Shown here: positions 47,801-55,505 of the stretch, in pieces
How the letters are laid out: each line of letters opens with the position of its first letter
How positions within the stretch are numbered: the first letter of the stretch is position 1
DNA from: Ruminiclostridium cellulolyticum H10
GTDB lineage: Bacteria > Bacillota > Clostridia > Acetivibrionales > DSM-1351
Direction: 5' to 3'
Assembly (NCBI RefSeq): GCF_000022065.1
Contig: NC_011898.1
Location: 3,227,501-3,291,500, forward strand
Length of the DNA stretch: 64,000 bases
Program-made: the position numbers and the translations under genes
The notes under the pieces: generated by a model
Seen by the model: only the letters and a program-made list of their open reading frames with translations
The model's database searches: none
What the model was told of the DNA's origin: nothing

Positions 47801-47875
47801 TTCCAGCGCACTTAGAAGATCTTTATATCTTTTATTATTTTTGCAACTTCCTTTTAAAGCAAACTCACTAATTTC
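44828..47875 (-). CDS. DinG/XPD-like Fe-S helicase of the pPIWI-RE island (frame continues an upstream ORF by -1 shift)
   Basis: From a TTG at 47713 it would be 961 residues, but coding continues upstream to 47875 and there is no ribosome binding site at the TTG. Numbered from the TTG: Walker A GALSVGKST (101-109), four cysteines C189, C209, C221, C227 placed like the XPD/DinG iron-sulphur cluster, DEAH-like LAFIDESD (275-282), and motif V-VI-like IPLGIGRGYN and CCRLIRGDVNAKIIFLDGSF near the C terminus. It should unwind DNA or R-loops for the PIWI-RE protein. Together with the 47854-48234 frame it would form a 1135-residue protein if ribosomes slip at 47875-47881. Confidence 0.75.
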   Translation of the reverse strand, partial: EISEFALKGSCKNNKRYKDLLSALEQPLGYKRNKETREKDLPEIAEKEHIEYSYLDYLDKSIKKIYLKVQYIEYVKSKERSINIDVTPKKCEKIVIRKDELDRAAKDMDEQDKKKGKSYNWEKRVRDLVFTIPQQNLTIKDSDELTVDGIKHMVGALSVGKSTFIKICSYLLAKKGKRVTLFINTITEVLQTVDYFNDIGIRAVPLLSPNQIKDHSNQYLTTLKSRHELFDKKPSFRYLSDSCLLVNSNMTIEGVMQDREKPCTSLMSGEKKVYCPFIYSCPRYNNVKDLNDAQIVITTINSAVQSYLPAPFCDKKITILEYLIRTCDLAFIDESDRVQANLDTLFSTTIHLYGSEDLFYEKIMERQMDYFKKGTLPDSPLLIDFIKDTISLENYITGIIEFFKNTDRPGKLFSKDIFGKVIKSSMMWEELFFEAIGVSTKDLKDLPSGDPLKQQVTKARESFRESYWEFQSEHIKGLMEYSSKSQMNYLARAITSNIVDEAKLRTDIQRFTKLPLKNFFKHKRSDIEKYDKLEKLKSNLDRPLSDVVHRAEEKVRFILQIYMLEYKLKCLLQSWTAVKNIDTDFIGQDNKLPGILKEEFAGIVPALPVDVNYGFRIKEDNNSFAIDYYYYEGVGRWILLNFDKLYRDLDGVGINCILLSGTSNLEYSPKYHVDIPVSCLLRKKDANRPRLEMSFPAHIAVKVSGTYRENRIDALQKAAYNISAKEINPNGTSFLDSIIETLEPGRKRILFTLGSYENCKEFSKALNSFGYSARSLVRPGSADANDKNVLERSNIEDVAKLNIKHLSIPLGIGRGYNIITESLEMIDESLAVQGKKTVAAMGAVFFIARPYYMPDDANTLLSWLNSVYVSEIKQFKGSRKNTFEGFIRQLIKRLNATQRSYENMFGYTSLDSWQRNRLLGDTLVDVYQLCCRLIRGDVNAKIIFLDGSFAPNTFSCGKKSDSPETSMLIGWRELLKKMIQSESSIADKEINKELYSILLDGLSELKLVEGDVINV

Positions 47876-48234
47876 TTTTTTTCTGTAAAGCTAATACTTC
47901 CAATACGATAGCCCAGTGGCATGCTGCTATATTCCATGTAGGCTTTCTCTACCACGGTTTTATAAGTCCAGTGAGGTAAAAGGTTCTGCAGCTTTGACAG
48001 TTTGGCCTTATCCAGGTTGTTGAAGTTGGGCAAATCCGATGTACTAACCAGTCGAAATATCTCAATAACTTTTTGAATCGCTATTGAACTTAGTCTATAC
48101 GAATCCAATAAAAAAATTGCTACCATTTCAACAGTACATATTAATTCTGCCTCTTCTTTATTACAACGGATTTCCTTTACGATATTTTTGATTAAGTCTT
48201 TATACTGCTGATTATACTCCAGCCTCACTGTCAT
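47854..48234 (-). CDS. 126-codon frame, probable N-terminal domain of the helicase
   Basis: Mostly helical sequence (LICTVEMVAIFLLDSYRLSS, NLDKAKLSKLQNLLPHWTYK). It begins inside the end of the endonuclease gene (23-base overlap) and ends with TEKKKLVSLL. At TEKK the mRNA reads A AAA AAG; slipping back one base continues into EISEFALKGSCKNNKRYKDL and the helicase frame. The helicase lacks its own start signals, so this is most simply its N-terminal part. It may correspond to one of the accessory domains known from three-gene pPIWI-RE islands; not proven. Confidence 0.6.
   Translation of the reverse strand: MTVRLEYNQQYKDLIKNIVKEIRCNKEEAELICTVEMVAIFLLDSYRLSSIAIQKVIEIFRLVSTSDLPNFNNLDKAKLSKLQNLLPHWTYKTVVEKAYMEYSSMPLGYRIGSISFTEKKKLVSLL
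47875..47881 (-). promoter_or_regulatory. Canonical -1 ribosomal frameshift heptamer A AAA AAG
   Basis: In the zero frame the codons are GAA AAA AAG, the strongest bacterial slippery heptamer (as in dnaX and many IS elements). A -1 shift links the 126-codon frame to the 1015-codon helicase frame. The alternative is a one-base deletion in a former eight-A run. Confidence 0.55.
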
Positions 48235-49405
48235 CAGCCCTTTCTTTCACTAATTCAATGAATTCCTTAACTCTTATAATTTGGTATAGTTTTGCATCAA
48301 TCCAGTTATTTCTCAATACATTTATATACGGATTTTGGACTTCATCCGGCAGTACTAAAAAAGCTTTATTATAAGAAATTCCTTTATCTTTTGCAAATCC
48401 ACGAATGTTCAGATGGCTAGCCAGTTTAAAAGGTATATCCCAATCTTTCACATCCGCAATCCAGATCTCACCGTCCGAAAATTCTATTTTTATATCTGTT
48501 TCATCAGCATTTGGATACAGCTCAACAGTAAATGACTTATCTCTGATTAATTCAGTAAGCTTATCCCGTAGAAGGATCTCACTCCTTCCGGGTATAACAA
48601 CAGAATGCATAATTTCTGCTCTTGGCCGGTAATATTTCATTTGCCCATTAATATGAATACATTTAACCTCTGACTTCCCTTTCCGTTCAAAGCATTTTTT
48701 TGAGATACAGTAAAATTCTTCGTACTCTTTTCCCATTGTATTACACTTGATTTTCTTACTTAATGTGTATCCGCAGTATGGACAAATATATATTCTCTTA
48801 TCATATATTACATCTGGCGGGATTTCTTCATATATCTTTTTCAACAAGTGAGAAGGCTGCTCCGCGTTCAAAAATAATTTAAAGATAAGCTTATCACGAG
48901 ATGAAGCCTTTTCCTCAAGCTTTTCTTCCTCTACTAAATACTCCTTTTCGTCTAACAGAGGTTTCTCGACAGCCAGCTCTCTAAGAGTCGTATAATATGA
49001 ATCTGCAATTTCATTACTACGGACGTGTATTTGTAATTCCCTATAGAACTGAGCTCCTTCACCAGGATTATAGTCCCCTGCCAAACTTCTGGCCACATCC
49101 GTTAAATGCCACTCCCCTGAATTGTTCCATATCAGGCCTTCCAGGATACCATCAAATTTATCGAAATGTGCAATGCCCCAATCGCATATTGGTTTTGTAA
49201 TTATATCTATTTGCTCGTTGATAGTTAAAGGAAATATGACCTCAGATTTCGTTTCTATAGTGATCGCCTGAAGAAGTAGTGATGCTTTTTTCCAATTATC
49301 AAGCAATTTTTTATTTGAATCGGACTCAAATATTTCTGTCAGACTATATGCATAAAAATTAAGTCGTTTAATGCCTTCTTCGATAACATCTTTTTCGTAT
49401 TTCAA
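48212..49405 (-). CDS. Restriction endonuclease-like protein of the pPIWI-RE island
   Basis: 397 residues starting at TTG after AGTGGGGGACG. Middle: a zinc ribbon (ICPYCGYTL...CISKKC, about 208-240). C terminus: a PD-(D/E)xK nuclease core, NADETDIKIEF followed by EIWIADVKDWDIPFK, where D and the DVK dyad would bind metal. This is the layout I associate with the REase that accompanies pPIWI-RE and DinG. It should cut foreign DNA located by the other two. Next gene overlaps by 23 bases. Confidence 0.75.
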   Translation of the reverse strand: MKYEKDVIEEGIKRLNFYAYSLTEIFESDSNKKLLDNWKKASLLLQAITIETKSEVIFPLTINEQIDIITKPICDWGIAHFDKFDGILEGLIWNNSGEWHLTDVARSLAGDYNPGEGAQFYRELQIHVRSNEIADSYYTTLRELAVEKPLLDEKEYLVEEEKLEEKASSRDKLIFKLFLNAEQPSHLLKKIYEEIPPDVIYDKRIYICPYCGYTLSKKIKCNTMGKEYEEFYCISKKCFERKGKSEVKCIHINGQMKYYRPRAEIMHSVVIPGRSEILLRDKLTELIRDKSFTVELYPNADETDIKIEFSDGEIWIADVKDWDIPFKLASHLNIRGFAKDKGISYNKAFLVLPDEVQNPYINVLRNNWIDAKLYQIIRVKEFIELVKERADDSEAGV

Positions 49406-49428
49406 TCCATTCGTCCCCCACTATTGCA

Positions 49429-50415
49429 TTAATACTTTGCACAGATAGCCTTGTATAAGCACAATCTGCAGACATTTTCATCTTCTGCCTTTTTAAAATG
49501 ACCTATATCAAGAGGAATATTATCCTCTACCGATTTATTTTTTGCTTTTAATTTATCAACTTTAATCTGGAAATCCTCTTTAAACTTCTCAATATCATTA
49601 TCATTTAAAAAATATGTAAATCTTTTGTTTTCTAGCAGATATTCATTAACGTAAAAAATTCCGTTTACTTTTGAGTAATCTCCTCTATACTTAGATTCCG
49701 CCAAGTATATGGCATACAATAGTAGCTGTTCTTTGTCTTTTACAGTATCTTTCTCACCTGTTTTCCAGTCAACGAGTATCAAGTTATTGGATTGAGGAAT
49801 CTCATATAAAAAATCTACTTTTGCATAAACAATGTCCCCTTGATACCGGAAATTTGGAAACTTATTTTCTCCAACTGTTTTATCACTTAGGAGTATTTTA
49901 ACACCTACCTCCAAAATATCTTGATATGACAAGCTTTTAGGTAAATTGTTTGCAATACGTTTCAGTTTTTCTATTACTTTTTCATACTTTTTTGTTACAG
50001 TATCTCTATCTTCTTTAAAATAGATTTCCTTTAAATAGAGCTTATCCGCAGATGTCCTTGCTCCATTCAAAACAGTATATGTATTGTGTTTAGCTATTGT
50101 CAGTCTTTCATTATAGTCATTATATAAGTATTCATAAATATTGTCCGGCACACAATATGGAGTAGGGTTCGGAAGAGAAGCAATTTCAGCAATTGCATCA
50201 TGTATAACTGTTCCAAGGATTGTGTCCATTGTATTTAATCTTTTTAGGCATAGTACTTCATTCCTATCTTCTTTTTTAACACATAACCCCTCAGACCATG
50301 TTCCGTATGTCTGTAAAGCATATTTAAATTCACATTCTTCAAACAACCTAAATTTGGTGAAAGATACAGAAAACTCAATTTTGTTGTTATTATTATGCTT
50401 CCAGTATTCTGCCAA
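49429..50415 (-). CDS. Cas4/RecB-like PD-(D/E)XK nuclease with Fe-S cysteines
   Basis: 328 residues from the TTG at 50415, chosen because GAGGAGG lies 6 bases upstream; the longer frame to 50538 has no good site and an atypical N terminus. Motifs: RLFEECEFKYALQTYG, GTVIHDAIAEI, AKVDFLYEIP, LILVDWKTGE and EQLLLYAIYLAES (RecB/Cas4 catalytic motifs), with C-terminal CRLCLYKAIC completing a four-cysteine iron-sulphur site as in Cas4 and AddB. First gene of the pPIWI-RE operon; a Cas4-like member suggests end processing or guide generation (inference). Confidence 0.8.
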   Translation of the reverse strand: MAEYWKHNNNNKIEFSVSFTKFRLFEECEFKYALQTYGTWSEGLCVKKEDRNEVLCLKRLNTMDTILGTVIHDAIAEIASLPNPTPYCVPDNIYEYLYNDYNERLTIAKHNTYTVLNGARTSADKLYLKEIYFKEDRDTVTKKYEKVIEKLKRIANNLPKSLSYQDILEVGVKILLSDKTVGENKFPNFRYQGDIVYAKVDFLYEIPQSNNLILVDWKTGEKDTVKDKEQLLLYAIYLAESKYRGDYSKVNGIFYVNEYLLENKRFTYFLNDNDIEKFKEDFQIKVDKLKAKNKSVEDNIPLDIGHFKKAEDENVCRLCLYKAICAKY

Positions 50416-50538
50416 TTGCAACCTCCTCATAAAAAACGTTCTGAATGTAATTGTACATCCATAACTTTTAGCCTTGCATAAACCATCTTCACTATTAGTA
50501 GGTAAATTAATAGTTTTTTGGGAAATTAAATAAATCAT

Positions 50539-50872
50539 TCCTATAATTGTATTCCTTTAGGAGATATATTTCAACAAAAAATGTTACAAAATCTATAGTT
50601 TAAGTACTTAACAAATCACAAATTAAAGAAACCACTTTTGAAATGGAAAAAAATTTTTTAACCCTACAAAAATTTAGCTTTTGCCATATAACTATTAAAA
50701 CAAAATGCAATTAGCTTATAAATGGAACGCATATACAAGTGACATCAGACCTTTTTATATAAAAGTTGTTGCTTGAAATAAAAATTCGACAAAGATTTTA
50801 ATGTCTATGTCAAATTTCTTTATACGCATATTTTGTTAGTTCGAAAGAAGCCTTAATTTTTAAATTATTACG
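50539..50872. other. AT-rich upstream region of the pPIWI-RE operon
   Basis: No gene or RNA seen. It must contain the promoter of the minus-strand pPIWI-RE operon; I could not single out a convincing -35/-10 pair. Confidence 0.35.
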
Positions 50873-51598
50873 CTACTTTTTCGGCTTCTTTTTATTTAAA
50901 CTTTTTATTTTATTAATATATATTTTCTGCATATCATAATTTAAATTAAAATATAGGTAGTCACCTTTTGATTTAAACCCTAAATTATTAAAGAATCTAT
51001 TTAATTTCTTTTCTATAAACACTGGCTGACAATCCACAATTTCATGTTCCTTTTCGGGATTATACCGTGGAATTGGCTCTAGAACAAAATATCCTGCTTG
51101 CCGATTAAATTGGGTTTTAAGATAATCAGAAAGCAAAATTATTGCGCAACTGCCAAACTTATTATTGCGATACTCAGGTTCAATATATATATTATCTATT
51201 GAAAATATATTAAAACACAAGGAAGGCATTTCGCCTGGCTCATATGACAATTCATTTTGCAACTCGGTAACCAATTCATAAATATCAAAAGTATACTGGT
51301 CTATGTCATCAAATGCATTATCAGCAACATCAGTTAGTGTATTATCTTCTAAAGCTTGTTCAATATTGTAAAACTTTCCATTTAAATAACCTACAGTTTT
51401 ATGTTCAGCATAATCACTAGTACTTGCAATAATGTCAAATGATATTCCTACTAAATATTTTTCAAATTCTGAAACACTCAAATCAAATGTTGTTTTTCCT
51501 TTTAAAATATCTTTAATATTAATAGGAATTGGTTCACTAAACCCTGCACCATATGGCTCTAGCTTCCCCACTAAGCTTAAATGTGTTAGTTTTTTCAT
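50873..51598 (-). CDS. GNAT-like acetyltransferase-fold protein
   Basis: 241 residues. The segment IDNIYIEPEYRNNKFGSCAI (about 150-169) followed by ILLSDYLKTQF resembles the acetyl-CoA-binding motif of GNAT enzymes (R/Q-x-x-G-x-G/A, here weak), with a preceding beta strand and a C-terminal FFNNLGFKSKGDYLYFNL as in many N-acetyltransferases. GAAGGGA precedes the ATG by 7 bases. Substrate unknown. It stands alone between the pPIWI-RE and type I RM operons. Confidence 0.55.
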   Translation of the reverse strand: MKKLTHLSLVGKLEPYGAGFSEPIPINIKDILKGKTTFDLSVSEFEKYLVGISFDIIASTSDYAEHKTVGYLNGKFYNIEQALEDNTLTDVADNAFDDIDQYTFDIYELVTELQNELSYEPGEMPSLCFNIFSIDNIYIEPEYRNNKFGSCAIILLSDYLKTQFNRQAGYFVLEPIPRYNPEKEHEIVDCQPVFIEKKLNRFFNNLGFKSKGDYLYFNLNYDMQKIYINKIKSLNKKKPKK

Positions 51599-52003
51599 AG
51601 TTAATCCCTTCCGACCATTAATTTACCTTTTATTACAAATATTGTATCATACTGCATAAATTTTGATAAAAATCTTTTTGTAAAAAGGCAAAAAATAGAA
51701 TCTGCTACATGTAATAGAAAATCAGCCAGCCATTTTTTTAGTGGGCGCTGCTTCAAGTTATCTTTACTTATTGCTCATTCAAATAAGATAGATGGATTGC
51801 TTTTTACTTTTGGACGACCTACATCTTGTTTAAAAATAATATCAATATATAATTTTGAAAATTTAATTTACCAAAATACCTCAATCTGTTCAATTAATTC
51901 TTTATTTATCTCTTTTCTTTTTTAATTCCAACCCAATAGGTAGGTATTGCTTACTAGGAACAAAGACGGCAGCAAAATTAAGAACAGGTTTATATTTCAC
52001 TCA
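51599..52003. other. Spacer upstream of the silent hsdS
   Basis: No supported gene. A minus-strand stretch reads KQDVGRPKVKSNPSILFE and may be a relic. There is no promoter and hsdS 5' end here, supporting that the adjacent hsdS is silent. Confidence 0.4.
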
Positions 52004-52639
52004 CGCTTGGGAACAGCGAACGTTGGGGGAGATGGCTGAAGAAACTTACGGAGGTGGGACACCATCAACATTAAATAAAGCTTATTGGAATGGTAACATA
52101 CCATGGATACAGTCATCAGATTTAGTTGAACACCAATTGTTTGGAGTTTCTCCAAGAAAATATATTACTGAAAGTGGAGTATGTAGTTCAGCCGCAAAAT
52201 TAGTACCTGAAAATTCAATTGCAATAGTAACGCGCGTTGGTGTTGGGAAGCTTGCTACTATGCCGTTTGCATTTGCGACAAGTCAAGATTTTTTGTCGCT
52301 AAGCAATCTGAAATGCGAAATTTGGTTTTTTGCTTATTCTATATATAAAAAGTTACAAAGAGATATCGATGCGGTTCAAGGCACTTCAATAAAAGGGATT
52401 ACGAAGAACGAACTTCTCTCAAAGAGCATATGTGCTCCATCAGATATTCTGGAACAAACCTCCATTGGTAATTTCCTCCATTTACTGGACGATGCTATCA
52501 CCCTACATAAGCGTAAGCTGGATGATCTGAAGGATTTGAAGCACGGCTACTTGCAACAGATGTTTCCGCAGGCAGGCGAGAGCGTGCCGCTAGTTAGGTT
52601 TGCAGGGTTTACTGAACCATGGCAGAAGCGGACATTGGG
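52004..52639 (+). repeat. Left arm of a 636-bp inverted repeat in hsdS
   Basis: Matches the reverse complement of 54762-55397 without a difference that I could find. It covers the first target-recognition domain and central conserved region of both hsdS genes. Confidence 0.9.
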
Positions 52640-53180
52640 TGATGTTGCAGAAATTGTTGGCGGTGGAACACCGGATACCGCTAATCCTGCTTATTGGAAC
52701 GGTAATATTGAATGGTTTTCGCCTACTGAGATAGGAACTGAAACTTATGCTTCTATTAGTCATAAGAAAATTAGTGAACTTGGATTGAAAAACAGCTCTG
52801 CTAAGATGTTGACAGGCGGAAGCACCATTTTATTCACTTCACGTGCCGGAATAGGAGATATGGCAATCCTTACAAGACCCGCTGCAACAAACCAAGGGTT
52901 CCAGTCATTAGAGATAAGAAAAACATTTGACGTCTATTTTATTTACTCAATGGGTAGTAAGATAAAAGAGTATGCTCTTAAAAATGCTTCCGGATCAACG
53001 TTTTTGGAGATTTCCGGGAAAAACCTGGGGAGGATGAAATTACGCATTCCAACTTTCAAGGAACAAACTGCAATCGGCAATTTCTTCCGAAATCTCGATG
53101 ACCAAATAACCGCTCAAAAACAAAAGCTAAGCCAATTAAAACAATTGAAATTTGCATATCTGCAAAAGATGTTGATATAG
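52023..53180 (+). pseudogene. hsdS: Silent hsdS (type I RM specificity subunit), 5'-truncated donor copy
   Basis: 385 codons: target-recognition domain 1 and spacer identical to the active hsdS, then a different second domain (IVGGGTPDTANPAYWNGNIE, KNASGSTFLEISGKNLGRMK). The first ~30 residues of a normal HsdS and any translation signal are missing, so it should not be expressed where it lies. It serves as the alternative second domain for inversion between the 636-bp repeats. Confidence 0.85.
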
Positions 53181-53196
53181 TGTGTAGCAAAGTTTG

Positions 53197-53260
53197 AAGC
53201 CTCCTTTATAATAGAGATATTAACTTTATCATCTCTACTATTTTATATTTCAGGAGGCTT
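53197..53260 (+). promoter_or_regulatory. Hairpin covering the recombinase ribosome binding site
   Basis: AAGCCTCCT (53197-53205) pairs with AGGAGGCTT (53252-53260), and inside TAGAGAT (53212-53218) pairs with ATCTCTA (53231-53237). The right arm contains the whole AGGAGG site of the recombinase (ATG at 53264), so read-through transcripts from hsdS would be poorly translated. It may also act as a terminator. Confidence 0.7.
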
Positions 53261-53263
53261 TTT

Positions 53264-54205
53264 ATGATTGCAAGCAAATCCCAATATTTTTATGAATATT
53301 TTTCCGAATGGATAAAAATATACAAATATGGCGCGGTCCGCCCTGTTACATATCAAAAATACTTAATGACATTGCGAAGGCTTACCGAACTTTCTCCCAA
53401 TTTGAAAATTTGTGAGCTGGATAAACGAAGCTACCAAACCTTACTCAATGATTATGCTGAAACTCATGAGAGGCAGACAACAATGGATTTTCATCATCAC
53501 TTAAAAAGCGCAATTTTAGATGCTATTGATGAAGGTTTGTTGTCAATAGACCCCACCCGAAAGGTTGTTATAAAAGGCAAGACAGCCACGAAGAGAAAAA
53601 ACAAGTACCTAAGCCAATTTGAACTGCAATCTCTGCTGAAGAATTTATCATTGACAGATAGTCCAAATTGGGATTGGCTTATTCTTCTTATATCAAAAAC
53701 AGGACTTCGTTTTTCGGAGGCACTTGCGTTAACTCCAAATGATTTTGATTTTTCCACACACAAAATAAGCATAACAAAAACATGGAATTATAAAGGCGCT
53801 GAGGGTGGGTTTATGGAAACGAAAAATACTTCCTCTAAGCGTGTCATTCCAATAGATGCACCATTGGCTGTAAACTTTGAAACCTTAACCAAGGATTTGG
53901 CGGCTAATGAACTGATTTTTGTGCAGGGAAGAGTTTTTAACTCAACTGTCAATAGTCGGCTGAAGTATTTATGCAAAACAGCAGGGGTCCCTGTGATTTC
54001 AATACATAGTCTTCGTCATACCCATGCATCACTTTTGATTTTTGCAGGCGTTTCTATCGCCAGCATTGCCAAACGGTTGGGGCATTCCAGTGTCACCACC
54101 ACGCAAGAAACCTATCTCCATATCATTCGAGAGTTGGAGAATCAAGACAACGATAAAATCATGAATCATTTATCTGCTTTGGATGTTAATATAAGGGCAC
54201 TGTGA
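53264..54205 (+). CDS. Tyrosine recombinase between the two hsdS genes
   Basis: 313 residues: N-terminal SAM-like core-binding domain (about 5-90) and a phage-integrase catalytic domain with R in KTGLRFSEAL, the HxxR box SLRHTHASLL, GHSSVTTTQ and the tyrosine in ETYLHIIREL. Recombinases in this position invert hsdS segments in phase-variable type I systems of Firmicutes. It lies inside the invertible segment. AGGAGG is 6 bases before the ATG but sequestered in a hairpin. Confidence 0.9.
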   Translation: MIASKSQYFYEYFSEWIKIYKYGAVRPVTYQKYLMTLRRLTELSPNLKICELDKRSYQTLLNDYAETHERQTTMDFHHHLKSAILDAIDEGLLSIDPTRKVVIKGKTATKRKNKYLSQFELQSLLKNLSLTDSPNWDWLILLISKTGLRFSEALALTPNDFDFSTHKISITKTWNYKGAEGGFMETKNTSSKRVIPIDAPLAVNFETLTKDLAANELIFVQGRVFNSTVNSRLKYLCKTAGVPVISIHSLRHTHASLLIFAGVSIASIAKRLGHSSVTTTQETYLHIIRELENQDNDKIMNHLSALDVNIRAL

Positions 54206-54211
54206 GTGCCT

Positions 54212-55441
54212 TTATATTAACATCTTTTGTAGGTATGCCGATTTTAGCTGTTTTAGCCGGTTGAGTTTCTGTTCTTGGGCGATAATTTGTCTATCAAGTG
54301 TGTGGAAGAAATTGCCAATGGCAGTTTGTTCGTTACTATTAGTCGGTATTGCTAGAACGGTCTCAAAAAAATCAGATGTAGCAATATTAAGCAACCCATG
54401 ATTTCTTGCGCCTTCTGCTGCGTATTGTGCAACTTCATTATGCCAATGCGTCGTTTCGTAATATTGTGTCAAAAATTCCGAATCAATAGTAGTGGGCTTA
54501 AAAACAATGTACAGGGTAGATAGAACCCCTATTTCATAATTATCGAGACGCTTAACTGCCCCCCAAGGATAGCCATTAGAATAGCTTTTATTATATGCGA
54601 ACTCACCATTTTTCATGAGATAATAATTGCTTACATCTTTGCTCGCAACTTCTTTGTCAAAAAAATCCTTTTGAGCAATAAGACCATGCTGCGCGGATAT
54701 TGTAAGTACCAAAGTGCTTTTAAGTCCTTTGTTTTTTCTTGTTACGCACTCAACAACATCCCCCAATGTCCGCTTCTGCCATGGTTCAGTAAACCCTGCA
54801 AACCTAACTAGCGGCACGCTCTCGCCTGCCTGCGGAAACATCTGTTGCAAGTAGCCGTGCTTCAAATCCTTCAGATCATCCAGCTTACGCTTATGTAGGG
54901 TGATAGCATCGTCCAGTAAATGGAGGAAATTACCAATGGAGGTTTGTTCCAGAATATCTGATGGAGCACATATGCTCTTTGAGAGAAGTTCGTTCTTCGT
55001 AATCCCTTTTATTGAAGTGCCTTGAACCGCATCGATATCTCTTTGTAACTTTTTATATATAGAATAAGCAAAAAACCAAATTTCGCATTTCAGATTGCTT
55101 AGCGACAAAAAATCTTGACTTGTCGCAAATGCAAACGGCATAGTAGCAAGCTTCCCAACACCAACGCGCGTTACTATTGCAATTGAATTTTCAGGTACTA
55201 ATTTTGCGGCTGAACTACATACTCCACTTTCAGTAATATATTTTCTTGGAGAAACTCCAAACAATTGGTGTTCAACTAAATCTGATGACTGTATCCATGG
55301 TATGTTACCATTCCAATAAGCTTTATTTAATGTTGATGGTGTCCCACCTCCGTAAGTTTCTTCAGCCATCTCCCCCAACGTTCGCTGTTCCCAAGCGAGA
55401 GTAAAGCCCTTGAACCTAATTTCAGGTATGTTGTTACTCAA
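54212..55441 (-). CDS. hsdS: Active HsdS, type I restriction-modification specificity subunit
   Basis: 409 residues from the TTG at 55441, which has AAGGAGG 8 bases upstream; the longer frame to 55534 overlaps hsdM and lacks a site. Two target-recognition domains with the conserved helical spacers LHLLDDAITLHKRKLDDLKD and FFHTLDRQIIAQEQKLNRLK. Domain 1 (EETYGGGTPSTLNKAYWNGN) is shared with the silent copy, domain 2 (VTRKNKGLKSTLVLTISAQH) is unique. It determines the bipartite DNA sequence recognised by the HsdM2S and R2M2S complexes. Follows hsdM in the operon. Confidence 0.9.
   Translation of the reverse strand: MSNNIPEIRFKGFTLAWEQRTLGEMAEETYGGGTPSTLNKAYWNGNIPWIQSSDLVEHQLFGVSPRKYITESGVCSSAAKLVPENSIAIVTRVGVGKLATMPFAFATSQDFLSLSNLKCEIWFFAYSIYKKLQRDIDAVQGTSIKGITKNELLSKSICAPSDILEQTSIGNFLHLLDDAITLHKRKLDDLKDLKHGYLQQMFPQAGESVPLVRFAGFTEPWQKRTLGDVVECVTRKNKGLKSTLVLTISAQHGLIAQKDFFDKEVASKDVSNYYLMKNGEFAYNKSYSNGYPWGAVKRLDNYEIGVLSTLYIVFKPTTIDSEFLTQYYETTHWHNEVAQYAAEGARNHGLLNIATSDFFETVLAIPTNSNEQTAIGNFFHTLDRQIIAQEQKLNRLKQLKSAYLQKMLI
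54762..55397 (-). repeat. Right arm of the 636-bp inverted repeat in hsdS
   Basis: Partner of 52004-52639. Recombination between the arms would flip 2.1 kb including the tyrosine recombinase and exchange the second recognition domain. Confidence 0.9.
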
Positions 55442-55505
55442 CCTCTGTTCCTCCTTTAATCCTTGCGTTCTTTTTTCAAAGTTAGAATTTGTTTTATAAG
55501 CCCTC

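Noticed and set aside
49429-50538. CRISPR-Cas: Cas4-like nuclease suggested an adaptation module
   Set aside because: No cas1/cas2, no repeat-spacer array anywhere in the window; the gene sits in the pPIWI-RE operon.
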